Shown one piece after another: positions 22,921 through 36,900 of a DNA stretch of 64,000 bases. Numbering within the stretch: position 1 is the stretch's first letter; the number at the start of each line of letters is the position of its first letter. The translations under genes were made by a program, and so were the position numbers. The DNA lies in assembly GCF_011386835.1 (NCBI RefSeq), contig NC_088809.1, forward strand, positions 18,754,637 to 18,818,636, read 5' to 3'. The notes beneath the pieces were generated by a model. The model was not told where the DNA came from, made no database searches, and was given only the letters and a program-made list of their open reading frames with translations. Source of the stretch: Chrysemys picta bellii (lineage: Eukaryota; Chordata; Testudines; Emydidae).

Positions 22921-23781
22921 ATGAATGGTGATGCCCTTTGCCAAGAGTCTTCCTCCCAGCTTCCCGACTGGAGGGAATTCTGTGAGCTCCACGCCCAGGC
23001 TGCCGCGGTGGACTTTGCTCAGAAGTTCTGCCAGTTCCTGAAGGAGAACCCCCATTACGATACCCCGGGGGCTGAAACCTCCTTCTCCCATCACTTTGCT
23101 GCCAATTTCTTGGACATCTTCAGCTTGGAGGTCAGTAGGGTGTTTGTGTCTGACTCCCCGACCAAGTACAACATAGTGCCCTTTGTGGGGCTACAGAACT
23201 GCCACATGCCTTACGGCCGAGACATCCTCCAGAGGAAAGAGGAGACCTCCACAGAATCCCTGGACAGCATGGACAACCCCGTGAACTCCAGCCGATATCT
23301 GAGCCAGTCCCAGCAGGCTCAGGCCCACAAAGTTTCTTCCTACGGCCACTCTCGGAGTTCAGAGGACGTCTCTGTCCATGCTACTTCCAAGCCAAAATTC
23401 AAGAAAGGCTTCTCCTTGAGGAATATGAGCCTGTGTGTGGTGGATGGCATGAAGGAGATGTGGCACAGGAAGTCCTCTCCGGAGCCAGGCGTGGAGGCCA
23501 CGCAGGGTGGCAGGAGGTCAGAGAGAGAGCACTGTCCCTCTGCGAACAAGGAACACAACGACATGAGGGAGAGATGGACTCACAAGCTACGGCTGTCAAA
23601 AGTCCAGTCTTCCAAGGTGGAACTGGTGGATATTCAGAGGGAGGGCACCCTCCGCTACATGGTGGCGGACGACACGAACTGCGTGGGTAGCTCTCAGTGG
23701 CAGAAATGTCGGCTGATGCTCAGGAAGGCTGTGAAGATGGAGGGAGAGAGGTTCCTGCTGGAGTTTTATGTGCCTCCAAAG
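22921..23781 (+). CDS. SH2B2: SH2B2 coding exon 1: start, dimerisation region, first part of PH domain
   Basis: The exon itself opens at 22894, after a pyrimidine-rich tract and CAG at 22891-22893. That leaves 27 nt of 5' UTR before the ATG at 22921. This ATG was chosen because the family begins MNG, and it has G at -3. The longer reading that starts at 22882 uses intronic bases. The exon encodes residues 1-287 and ends phase 0 at AAG, followed by GTAGGT. It carries the Phe-zipper dimerisation region (about 17-70), a conserved [11 protein letters not shown] block (141-151), a basic [23 protein letters not shown] block (161-183, the latter part helical-looking), and the first PH strands ending at FYVPPK. 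It is the longest exon, as is usual for SH2B genes. The acceptor upstream implies at least one non-coding 5' exon. Confidence 0.97.
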
Positions 23782-26700
23782 GTAGGTCTTGTAAGCTCTT
23801 CATGGTTGAGCTTCCTATCTATATTGACTTGCTTGGCCGCAGGCTGCAGAGTTTATAGATGTGACGTTCCTCGCCCCGAGAGGCCATAGATCCCGGCTGA
23901 CACGTCTTCGAGCTGCGCTTCATCAGAGCTCCAGACAGCCGTGACAGTTTTACAGCTTTCTGATGGGCTGGTGTGCTGCTGCCCGGTGATGGGTGTTGCT
24001 CCTCTGTTGTTTCAGATGGTCTATTTTAATCCTCCACCTCCCGGTCTTCATCCACTCTATGGGATGAAGCATAATTCAGTGTTTTTGCTTATTTTGTCTG
24101 TGCCAAGCTCTCCACCAAGTTTCTGACAAACCATGTTACTGTCTGCTCAGACTTCCTGATGCCCAGTGCTCCTAGTTCGTTATCTATCTTATAGGTCTTT
24201 GAGCTGGATTTGAATAGGGATTGGAGTTTTTTTTTTACCACCACCAGTGTGCCTCACCTCAGAACTGGAAGATCCACCTCCTAGGGGTGAAAGAGGAATT
24301 TAGTATCCCTAATCATAGAACTGGAAGGGATCTTGAGAGGTCATCTAGTCCAGTCCCCTGCACTCCAGGCAGGACTAAGTATTATCTAGACTGTCCCTGA
24401 CAGGTGTTTGTCTAACCTGCTCTTAAAAATCTTCAATGATGGAGACTCCACAACCTCCCTAGGCAATTTATTCCAGTGCTTCACCACTCTGACAGGAAGT
24501 TTTTCCTAATGTCAGTCCATTCAGTCACTGGCCTCTCAGTTAAGACTGAAAGCAAAGGGGCCAATTGAGGCAGGCACAGCTACTGAGGCTGTCAACGAGC
24601 CTTTTATGATAGTGACGCTTCCCAAATCCATCACTAAGGAAGGATGGCCTAGTAGTTAGGGTTCTAGCCTGGGAGTTGGGTGACCTGGCCCCAATTCCCT
24701 GCTCTGTCACCAACTTCCTTACCAGTTCCCCTCCCCAAGCCGTCCAGTCCCTCAGGGACTCAAATGGTTCATGTTTGAGTGCTACTTTGTCTGGATTTTA
24801 GGGACAAGGTCTGATTTCAAATAGCAAGAAGCACTGAAGGCATCCATCTGCACCCGCCTAGCGACCCTGTCTTGGGATTCATGTAATACACACGATTTGT
24901 ACCCCAATCAGACACGCTCAGAGCTTGGCTTTTGTTTTCCCTCATGTAGACGGGGATCAAACTGGTAATCTCGTTACAGGGGTGTAACATGACTCTGTAA
25001 CATGGATTGGTTCCTGTCTACACGGGGAAGAGCAAGCGGAGTTATTCCTGGTTGGCCAGGGTGCTATCCAGCGAGTAATACGATGCAGTATTTTTTTTCT
25101 GGTGGTGATGAGCCTGGACCCATCATCTTGTGCTGTTGTGATTGCTGCCATCTTGGCTGACACTAGCGATTGAGCCAGGGATGTCCAGAGCTAAAAGCAG
25201 GAGCTGTTATCGCTTGAGCTAAAGAGCCACTGCTACAAGTTGGGGTGTAACAGCCTCGGATCCTCTGTGGATCAGGCACCGAGAGGGCCCTGTAACTTGC
25301 ACACTTATAGGTTAGGAACAAAGCGTGGGTGACTCTCTCTAGCTTTCTATCCTCTTGCTATTTCTTCTCTTCTGTCAGCCACGTGGGCAGTCTGTGATGA
25401 GTCAGCCGGGCGTTTGGGTGAACTCGGATCCTGGTGTTTACCTGGCAGGAGACTGAAGCCAGGAGCTCTCCCAATACACCAGCGAACTTCTTTCTAGTAG
25501 CTGTTAACCTGCAACGTACAGGAACCGCCTCTAACCTTTCATTTCTGCCGGGGAAACGTTTGGAGCCTAGGCTGAGTCTCCATATCTCCCTGCCCATTAG
25601 CTGAGAGGCTAACGAGGCTCTGTCAGGTGCTGCACTGACCGTTCACCAACTGGATGTCAGGGATGTAAAAACAGCTTGGGATGAGCCTGACCAGTCCTGA
25701 GTTCTCTCGGCCCATTAGCATTGTCACTCACGCTTCAGACGTGCACAGTACAGAGCCTGGACTAGCCCTGCCCACCTCCAGGTAGGAAGGCAACTTGTGA
25801 ACCCCACACCCATGTTTTTGACAGGTTCAGATTCTCTGTACCGCTAGGTAACTGTAACAGGGGATAAAGAACTCCAGCCATGCCCCCTTTCCTGCCCTCC
25901 GGATGGTACATTCCCCCTAGAGATGGGCTACATTGTGAACCTCAATTCCTGACCCTTTTTTAATTTAATCAGAATTGAACCTCTGCTCGTGCATAGGAAA
26001 TAGCATTGAGACCATTGTGAGGGAGTGAAAAGAGGGGTGTAGAATTGAGTAGCTGCTTCAGCCTTTTCTGTAGCTTCTCCACTGTGATCCTTTGCGGTAT
26101 ACTCAGACATCTTTATCTGAGAAATGTGGTGGCTTAGATTGAATGGAACCTAGACCAAACCTTCCCTAGTTTTGCCTAATTGAGTCCAGCTTCCTTGGCC
26201 AATTGTCAGTGACATCATCCTGACGAGAGAGAGCGTTTCAGCACATGGCCTGTAGCTGCCTTGGCCACTGGAGACTTGTAAGGGTGCCGCAGGTCAGGCA
26301 GGTAGTGATATGTCAGTAGGTGGCACTCTTTCCTCCCTCACCCCTGAATCAATACCCCGGTACAGCTTTAAGAGACGGCTGCTGGAGGCGCTCGCTTTCA
26401 GGTGAGAAGCAGAGCCAAGGTACTAAATACTTTTGATTACTAAAGGTCCCAGGGCACTTTGCAGCAATAATTATGCTGCCTCCAATGTCCTAGGCAAATC
26501 CAACTTTCTATTCCGCTGACCTAAACTGCAGGGGAGTTTTCAACTGGAAATTGAAGTTATTCACTTCTTTTCCAAAAGTGTTCCTGTGCACTGTTAAACA
26601 GCTGCCGTGTTTCATCCCAGCACTGGCCGCATTCAGAGGTGGATGAAATGGTTCTTGTGTATAGTTTGTGGAGCAGTGAGTAAGTCTGTAAAGTGCTGTC

Positions 26701-27911
26701 GCCTCCTGTGGGATGAATGGAGCTAAAGAAATGTAAGGTGATTATCATCTTTCGGCCTGAATCTCTCTCCGGCATTTAGGCTTGCTGCTACACACAGACA
26801 CACACACAGACACACACACAGACACACACACACACACACCCCTCTCTCTCCTCCAATAACATTTCAATGAGAGAGACGAAAGACAGTGTCCTCTGCCAGG
26901 AGCATTCTAGCCCATATAGTAAATATTGTTCCTGTTTCCTCTTTCGTAACACACCTTCCCAAATCTTCTCAGTTACTTACCTTCCTGAACATTTATTTAT
27001 TTATCTATTTCTTCCCTGCACTCTTTTCCTTCCATAGGGTCCTAAAGAAAGCTTCAGAAAAAAGAGCCAACTGCTATAGATTAATTATGCAATTTAATAT
27101 CTACCTACCTGCATGTCCCTCTTTACCATCAAGTATCTGAGCATCTCCCCAACGTGGCAGAGAATTATTATCCCAACTTTAGAGTTGGGGACACGGAGAG
27201 ACTGAATGATCCACATTATGGAATGGACCCATATGGTCCCCATAATTACAGTAGCTGGGTCCCTCACTGTCTTTAATGTGTGTACCCTCACAGCACCCCT
27301 GTAAGGCAGGGAAGTGCAATTATCCTCCATTGTACAGATGGGAAACGGAGGCATGGGAGAGGCTAAGTGACCTGCCCGAGGTCACCCAAGGAGACCATGG
27401 AAGAGCGGGGAATTGACCTTGGGTTGCTCAAGTCTCAGGCTAGTGCCAGGGCTGCTGGACCATCCTTCCTGCTGAGATTAAAAAAAAATTATACACTGTT
27501 CTTACCTGTGGAGACACATTAATTTTACTTGGCGTGCACGTTGCACTTTTTCTCTTCAAAGCACTGTAGAAACATTAACTAATGCTTCCAAGTAGATACC
27601 TTTTGCAGATGAGGTAGTTATCACTAATTAAATCGGAGGTTATTAAACATAGATCATTTACTTTTGTGCCATTTATGTTGTTGTTTTTTGTATTTCATTC
27701 ATCTTCCACAGTGGAACAAATGAACTAATCACGTTCACTAGTCATTTCACAGTTTGGGCCTCCGATACTAAGTCCCTGATCAAAAGCCTATCCGAGTCCG
27801 TGGAAATCTCCCATTGATCTGAAATGGGCTTCAAATCAGGTCCTTACTCTTGTTGTACTTGGGCTTACAACTTGGCAGAGGAATGTTTGCATTCAATAAA
27901 AATTGTGTGTG

Positions 27912-27950
<39 letters not shown>

Positions 27951-30900
27951 ATACCCTTTAGGAAGATATTTGAGTCAAATATAAACTGTTTCTCACAGTG
28001 TATTAACCTGAAATTGAGATGGAGGAAAAACACCCTTGTACATACCAGATCAGAACACATGAAAAATCCATTAGGGTGAAACCATTTATAGTGTCTGAAT
28101 TCTGGGTGTCATCAAACAAGTGAAATATCTGGTTTCCATTCACTGACTTCTAACCTTTCTAATGTCCCCTAGGGAACTGGAGACCGAGTGAGGGGGTTGG
28201 TTTGTTTATTTATTTAATTAATTTTAACTGCATTACCTTCCTCCCCACCCGCTTCCCAGCTCCCTTCCCCCTGCCCCAGAGTCTCTTTCTGCACTAGCCG
28301 TTAGGGCATGAAAGATGCGCAGCTGGCACTGGCTCATCTGGGAGCAGTGCTTGTGAGTCTATGCGCAGATTGATACGGCCATAGGTTTAACCGGAGCCGT
28401 AACTGCTGTTAAGCAATATTATAGCTGGTAATAGGTATTTTTTCAGGTTTGTTTTTATCTCCCTTTTAAAAGAATCAGTGTTAAAAGGACACTCTTTTAA
28501 GTGCTTTTTATGAAAACAGTCTTGTCTTTTATTGTTATCGTTACAACCTCCTGAAATCTTTCGCTTAAATTTCTTTCCCTAATGATAGCTATCTTCTTCA
28601 TTTGGCAAATGTTCCTGTACTTCCACTCACAACTCCACCCTTTGAGAGGCACTGATGCATTAACCTCGCTTTCTTGTACATTTGTGGGAAGAGAACTTAC
28701 ATTTTTGCTCCTGAGCGTGCACAAGAACACATTACTTTGTTTTTGTGTGGGTCCTACAAAAATAGGGGCGAATTGGGTTTTCATTTAAAAAAGAAAGAAA
28801 AAGAAAAACCCCTCTCTAGTAGATGTTGTACTTTCTAACAAAGTTAGGTGTGTATATATTTTCCCAAAGCAACAGTGATTGAAAACATGAAGGGAAATTA
28901 AATGTGGTGCTTGAAGTACCTGGCAGCAGCCCATCTTACCCTTTGGTGTTATACTAGCAGTTTTGATGGTGATTCAAAGTACAAAAACCTCCCTTGCCTG
29001 CCCCCATTTATTCCTGTGATGAGTCTCTGAGCAAGCCCTAAAACCACCGCCCAAGCGCAGGGCCTGAGCCTGCAAGCGCTTAAGCAGGGAGTAACTTTAC
29101 TTACCTGGGGAGTCCCAGTCCTTCTGTGGGACTAGTCACATGTGCCAGTGTTTTGCAGGGCTGGGAACTCGGTGAAGACTCCCTCTGTTGGCTCTTTTGG
29201 TTGCCGTCCCTGAGAAGAGTCAGAGCATGTTTTCCTTCCACCCCTCAGAGCTGGTGTCATATTTTCTTCCCTTTACACAGCTGCTTCCTCTTTTCTGATC
29301 CACCTCTGGTTAAAAATAAATAATAATTAAAAAAAACAAACAGCCCAGCAGCTTCTGCAAATTCATTGCTTCAGACCAAGCATTAGAGGAGCCACTGAGC
29401 TGCTGCAGTGGTCCTTGGCTCTGTGGACGCTCCGCACTTCCAAAGATCAGGGCCCTTCATTCATTTTGAGTCTTGCAGTGAAAGTAACGTGGTCAGAAAC
29501 TCCCAGGCCCAGGCAAATGAAATCTTAGGGGAAGGGAAAGGCAGCTCTTGGTTCCTGTTTCACAGCAACACTGATTTACAAAATGAGAACAGAACCCTGT
29601 ATTAATAGTCTGTGGCATTATGCACTTCATGACCCTGTTTCTATTATTGAAGGGTCTGGAGGCACGTGGGATAACTCATCGGTTTGCTGATGATTACATT
29701 GCCTTCCTATTCCTTCTCTAGATGCTTGCTTTGAATTCAAGTGCACGGCTTCAGGGAGGATTAGCCAGTCTGTCTAGTTAAGAGAAACTCTCGCTTCCAA
29801 ATGCCTAACTGTGATAATTCTAGGGGGCCAGTTTACTAGAAATCTGGGGATTGTTGCTCAGATGTGCTACTTGACAAGCTTTTACTAATAATCATGTTGC
29901 ATTTGTATAGCACCTTTCATTCCGAAGCGTTGTATACATTTAGGGCCCAATCCTGCAAACACTTGCTACCAGTTATAATGTTTACTAGTGGCGTGCATCC
30001 ATTGGTTTCATGGGAGTAAGTACTACACTCAGTAGCAAGTGTTTGCACAGTCAGACCTGAGGCCCATTCCAGTACCACTGCGGGACTGGGAGCTTTGAAA
30101 TCGACTTCAATGGAAGCAGGACTGAATTGTCTTCAGCACGCAGCGCTGTGGAAATTCAGCCACCTCTAGGGTGGAGGGCAACAACCAACCATTATACACC
30201 TGTGAGGGGAAGGTAAATATTTAGGAGATGGAGGTAACGGAGGCACAGTCTAGTCCCTTGTTCAAGGCCAGACAGCGCATCACTGGGAGAGCTGGGAACA
30301 GAACGCAGGAGTCCTGACCGTATTGTCTGCTCCCTCTCCCTATTAAAAAGGAGACGCCACAAATCTGGAGCTGAGATACACAGCAGCTTATTATTTATCT
30401 TGCCCTTAAGGGTGCAAAGTGCTTAGCATGCATCAGGTTGTATGTCTGTTACCAGGGCTGCGGTGGTGCATAGAGACCATCCCATTGCCCAGAGAGAGCA
30501 GCATTTATGCCTCTGAAATTGCTTGTTCTTGCCTATTGGGCAAGACAGGAGGGGGAGGATAGGAGGAGAAGATTCACTTTGAAAGTGTCTTCCAATGCTT
30601 AGTAAAGAGCCTTCATCACGGAGATCGTTACAGACATAGGAAACTCTTCTCTGTCCACTGAAACACAGCTACTTCTGGGGTGGAACACGTGAGCTGCCCA
30701 GCAGTACACTGGGCCGTAGTACTGTACCACAGGAGACAGAGGAGAAATGCAGTGTAGGGGGCTGGAATAAGCAAGACCAGCAAAAGTGCAGCTTTGGCCG
30801 TGTAAGTTTGGCCACAGCAGGAGTGCTTTGCCAGCGTAGTATTCCAGTACAGCTACGTGCAAAGCACTCCTGCTGTAGAGCCGGTGCAAATTTTTATCCC

Positions 30901-33900
30901 CATCTACAGGTAAGGACACAGAGGCACGGAGAGATTAGAGATTTGGGGCTGGGACTGTGCTACCTTTTGTGTTTGTATAGACCCCAGCACATCTGGAGGA
31001 TCCACTCATGTACAGCTTCAATTGCTAATCACTCTCTCCCCCACTTGGACAAACTGGCCTTGCTGAGGTTTGTAAACCCATCTCTAGAGTCTGCTGCCGG
31101 GATGGGTGTGAGGAAAGATGTGGCTGTGTCTACATTAAAGAATTTTAGCAGCAGATTCCCACTGGTGCTGCTGTCAGTTCAGCTCTTCCAGGGGGTACCC
31201 TGGGGCTGGAGCCTCTTGTTGGGGTGAATCATGGGAACTCAGTTGACTGCAGTGGAGCTAGGTCAGTTTACAGCTGTGGAGGATCTCAACCCTAGTGCAG
31301 ACGAGGCTCTGGCACATTGTGTTGAAAAACTGGAAGCTACCAGAGCTGCATCCCCACTAAAACTCTTACTGATGCATCTGAGCCGGTGGCAACCCCAGTG
31401 GGAAATTTTTTGTCAAAATTCCCAAAGCAGATGTGTCTTCACTTACCTATTGAAATGCCTCTCTCTCTTCTAGATAAACTGTCACATCCCCCGTCCAGCT
31501 GCCCTTTCCAGGCTCTGACTCCCCTTGCCTTTTGTGCAGGCTAAATATTTCCTTGATCAGATAGCATTATTTCTTCCCAGCACATCTTAATAAAGAGAGA
31601 GAGAGATTAAAAAAAGAGAGAGACATTAATGTAGTCAGCAGAACTGGAATGTCAGCAGGCGCTGAAATAAGCAAGCGGGTTGGCAGTGAAATACGCTAAC
31701 TCTCCTATCTTCCACCGGGGCGTCTCTTGGCTTAATTAAAAGATCTTGGAGTTATCAGGCGCATGAGGGAAATCAATTTTTTTTTTAATAACTGCACAGA
31801 CTGGGGCGGGAGCTTGCCTTGCTGTGAGCTGGGCTGTATCGTCCATTGGGAGAACTTCTATTGTACAGGCCCTGTTCATTCCTTTTATTTCTTCCAGGCT
31901 TCCAAACCTAAGGTCAGCATCCCGCTCTCCGCCATCATTGAGGTCCGGACGACCATGCCTTTGGAGATGCCGGACAAAGACAACACCTTTGTGCTGAAGG
32001 TAAGGTTGCTTGGCTACCCTGGATGCCTTGAGACTGTACTGAACCCACCAAAGCTCTGGGCTTCTCTTCCCCACTCCCCAGCAGCCAGTGACTGCACAGA
32101 TCTGTTGCCTGTGCCCTTCCCTCCCATCACATGGTGAGGTGACTGAGGGAGGAAGGGCACTTGGCGTCCATGGCGTGGATCCTCTCCCTGCCGAAGGCTG
32201 GCACCAATCAGCTGTGCACCATGCCACTGCCAGCTGTTTGCCTGAAGATCCTCTGGTGCTTTAATCTACCCCTGAACGTAGCGTACACGTATAATATTAA
32301 GACTCAACTGCCCTGTTGCGTTTGTCTTGCCGTTCCTCCTCCATGGCCATCTTTATGGAGTGTGGAAGGGGCAGATTAACTGATAACAGTGCTGGACTAT
32401 GGAGACTCTTAAGGTATGTCTACACAGCACACTAACCCCTTGCCTGTGGGGCTTGGGTCCACACCTGCGTGTTCACGCTTCATTGTAAACCTGGGTTTAC
32501 ATTGGCTGGACCCGGGTCATCCAGCCATGCTAACGCATCCATGCTATACCGTGCAGACCTTCTGACTTGGGTTTGCGGCTTGAGCTGCGTCCACACTGCA
32601 AAATGGCAGGGCTTGGACCAGAGTCACAGCAGGACTCGGGCTGTGACCCCCTCCCTGCCCTCCCTTCCCCTCCCCACTACCAGGATCAGAGGACCTGGGC
32701 GCTGAGTGCTTGCTGACCCGAGTCAGACTGATTTGTGTGTAGACAGAAGCAGGCCTTGGGCTCACACCTGAGTCAGAATCCAGGCTTAGTGTGCAGTGTA
32801 GACATACCCTTAAACACAGTGGCCCCAAACAGTCACTAGTGATGTCTGTCCCTGAGGCAAACCCTGCCTCCGCTGTGCCAACCCAGGGCTTGGTAGCTTT
32901 CTCCAGCACTGCGTGGGAGCTAACTGGTGGCATTACTTAGCGAGTGCAGTGAGGTCATGAGGCTTGGTTCACGGGTGTTTTTCAATGGAAGGTACTCCAG
33001 AGAGACAAGGTGGTGATGGTGCTGAATCTCTGTCCCGAGGGCACAGGCTCCGAATCAGGGCCAAATTCCATCTGTTTGGCTGGGGGAGGTCTGGTGCGCT
33101 GCCAGACTCCATAGGGCTGTCCTAAAATGACTATAACAATGGCATGTATGTATGATACTCTCTCTGGCTTCTAGAGCAAGTCTGCTCAGTTTACAAGGAA
33201 ACTGATGCATTTTCCCGATGCACATCTCCTCCCCCTGGGATCTGCCAGTTCAGCTGGGCTCTTTCTGCCTTATCTGAAAGTTCCCAGCCTCCCAGTCACG
33301 GTAACAATAGCTGTTTCTAGCAACCAAGATTCTGTGGCTGGAATCTGGGTAACAATTCTGTTGCTGATGCATGGGGGAGGGATAGCTCAGTGGTTTGAGC
33401 ATTGGTCTGCTAAACCCGGGGTTGTGAGTTCAATCTTTGAGGGGGCCATTTTGGGAACTGGGGTAAAAATCTGTCTGGGGATTGGCCCTGCTTTGAGCAG
33501 GGGATTGGACTAGATACCTCCTGAGGTCCCTTCCAACCCTGATATTCTATGAATCGGAATAGAATCCTGCTTACTCTGAGCTGTGAGGATTTTGCAGAGC
33601 TAAGAAAATTAATATTTTACAATGAAGTCTGAAGGTTGGAGACTAAATATGCAACCGATCTGTCTTGGTGCCATTTTTGCACAGTTACTTTTCTGTGTTG
33701 GACTACACCTTACAATTCCCCAACAATTAACTAAGTGCTCCCCTTGTATCGGCTCCTATACTTCTCTCCCCGTGCTAGCTGCTAGGTGCACTTGGATGAT
33801 CATGTAGGGTTTTCCATTCTTTTAGCTTCCAATAGGCGAACAGCAATTCCTTGCTCCCTGTCTTAATCAGCAGTAAAACTCTGCAGATGGAGACTTGGCA

Positions 33901-36900
33901 GCCCTGAATTTTACTCCTGGCTCTGGCACTGTGACCTTGGGCAAGTTAATTCTCCTCTGATTTGTTTCCCCTCCCACCTTTTGTCTGCCTTGTCTGTAAT
34001 CTCTTCAGGGGAGCTGTCTCTCCCCATGTGTTTGGATGGTGCCTGGAACAATGGGGCCTCTAGACAAATAGAACACAAAGACTATCTGCTTTGTCCTCTC
34101 CCTCTTAGGGGCTGCATTTGGTCTTTGGTTGCCTTCTGGGCACCTCTCCATATAGAGAGATTACAGAAGAGGCTCTCCCCTTTTTAAAAAAGGGTTTGTT
34201 AGGTAGACAGCCCTGTTTGGCTGGCAAAGGGTGGATTCGTCCACACTCAGAGACAGTCATGCTTCCTCTGTCAGGGAGCTGCGCCCTGGTATGTAAATGC
34301 GGCTGTTCTAGGCCACTAGAGTGTAGTGATGGTTTTATCAATAAGGGGCTGGCAGATGCTGTTTGATCTGTGGGAGCCTCCCTGGCATTGGAAGCTGTAC
34401 AGCCCCTAGGGATGAGGAATCACACATAGCAGACGGGAGAGCAGATAGTAAAAGTCTGTCGCTCGCTCGCTTGCTCTAGAGACTCCAGAGAAGAGTTTCC
34501 CATAAAATACAATTAATTAGCTTGCTATCCTGTAGAGCGTGCTGGTGGCAGCTGCTGCTAACAAACTCCCCCTACAAATGGGGATTTCATCCCACTGGGT
34601 CTAAGCAGAAGGGGTGGAAAATGTCCGTGCTGCCTGCTGAGCTGGGAGGCGGCTCCCGCAGCTGGAGCTGAGCTCTGCCTTTTTGCTGCTGAGTTTCATT
34701 CCCCGCCATCCAGGTCCCCCCCTCCCTCTCCTGCCCCCAAACCCCAGAGCTCCTAGAATCTGGCTCAGTGCATGAACTCGCTCGTCCTGGGCTGCCGCGC
34801 GGAAGCACGCACTGAATGCTGAGTTAAAATTACATTTTTTTTTTTTTCAAAAGAGAGTGCTTCGCTCTGACTAATGCGGCTGCCACTTCACATCAGCTGC
34901 TCTCTATGGGATGTTTGTGTTAATGGACTATCGCTCCCCATTGAGCCTGATCAGAAACGCTTACGGCTACAGCCAGGAGGTTAGCATGCATACGTGAGTG
35001 AAAATCGCCTTAGGTTTCTAGTGCACCAGCATCCGTTCCAGGGCTGGGCAAGCACTACGTGTTTGTGAGCATCCAGAGATCCAGCTGCCTGTCTGAACTC
35101 TCCAAACGACACATGTCCCCAGAATTGGGAGAGGACGGTTACAAGATCAGGCGCTCTCAGGATATCTTGGTCCCTTTGTTTTTGGTCCCAGTTCAAACCC
35201 ACAAGCTGGTGCAGCTTTGGTCTAGTCGTGGGTTGAGGCTGGAGACAGTGTTCTGCTCCCTTCTCTGCCCTGGGTGTGTGGTAGAACCTGAGACGAGTTG
35301 TTTCCTTTCCTTGTGCCTTTGTCGTTTAGAAGGAGGACACTGATGCTCCCTCTCCTGGCAAAGCAATTGGGGATCAGGGGCATGAGAAGCTAGAGCAATG
35401 CAATGTCTTATTACTGTTGGCACTGACTGAGCCAGAACCCAACCTAAGCTCCCAGTGGGATGCCAGGAGGCACTGTGCTGCAACAAGCACTGAGGGTGAC
35501 GCACTAGGGGGTGCTCATCTCTGAATCAACGTCCACCCTAACCCGTATTTCCTGGCTGCTGTCTTAAATTCATTTCCATCAGAGCTACAGAAATGAGAAA
35601 CTGGGGTATTAGGAGAGAGTCCCAGCACATGAGCAAAGCGGGCCCCAGTCCTGGCTCCTTGTCTGACATCAGGACCAGCTTGGTGACCTCTTGGCTGTGG
35701 CGTTTCATTTATTAGGGAAGTGCCAGTTGCAGCTCCATAGTTTGAAGACTGAGTTGAGTTTTGCACTTAATGTAGAATACTGATGAATATATTGGCATGC
35801 CGCTGACCACTAAATGACTCCCTGGAAAGTCCAAGAGCCAGAACCTTCCCCCACTTTACATTCTGCTGTCTTCCCACAAGCCTCTTAGCGAGTGTGGGGA
35901 AAGCATGTGGGGAATTCAGCTGGACCCAGATGATGCACATGTGCAAAGATGTCTTTTGGGAAGAGGTGCACAGGTGCCGAACTAGGGGTGCCGGCTTGAA
36001 GTGATCTACATTATATACACTTGATGTAGAATACTGATGAAAATACTGTTTGCATGCGGAATTTTACTCTAGATCTTGCCTTCCTTGCAGCAAATCATAC
36101 TGGGCTAATGTGATATTTGAACAGCCTTGCTGGAGAAAGGAACATTCACTTATGGTCCAGTGCCGGCCTCCTCTGACTTCCACGAGCCCTTGTGCTTGCA
36201 TCTGAGTTTATTAGACACCTGATGTGCTCATCACTTCCATTATGAAAGCCAAGAACACCCCGTCCCCATCCCATTGCTGCTTAAATCACTCCTCTTCTGC
36301 ATTGTTTGCCTAAAGCATATTTTCAAAGGAAGAGTTCAGAGGCCAGTTTGCCTGTGTGGAGGAGCCTGTTTAAAGCTCTCACAATCATAAACGTCAAGGG
36401 GAAAACTGCCTGTAGTAGGGTCTCGCTTTGTCTTTACCATAGTTTGATTAAAAGCCTGGCACTTCACTTCCCGCTGCCTACCAGGCCTTTAGGAAAGCGC
36501 TTTGAATTGACTAGATGCCCCGTGGCACACAGAGGTTGCCATGGAAATGGTTCTTTCCCTTGGATGGCGGTTCCTCGACTAGTCGAACTTATGCAAACTT
36601 CACCCGCACTCCTTTTCAATGAGGACAAAGGGACTTTGTGAGGCACAAAACTTCGTATTTGGTGTTCTGCTACGGGAGGAGAGAGGGGGTGTTCCTCACA
36701 CTTTCTCTTTCCAGAGTGAGCAAGGCAGGTGAGGGTGAGGTGGAATCGTGTCCTGGGATAGCAGCTGGATTAATGTGCCTTCTTTCCTCTCCTACATTTT
36801 CCCAATAATTCCCTAACAATAACGGCTCTCCCCTTTGCTTCAGTCCCAGTTTCCCCTAGGGGTTTATTTGGTCTGTTAGTTTCAAAGCCCATAACTGCTT

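Larger units (their letters stand above)
23782..31897 (+). other. SH2B2: SH2B2 intron between coding exons 1 and 2
   Basis: 8.1 kb GT-AG intron. It holds an antisense CR1 (24311-24560), SINE heads (24640, 25085), a family A repeat (26550), CA and GA microsatellites, antisense MIR-like copies (27265, 30175) and a fold-back element (29943-30066). A MITE-like segment may lie at about 31130-31450, bounded by GTGTCTACATT-like and inverted GTGTCTTCAC-like ends. No further exon was seen. Confidence 0.9.
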
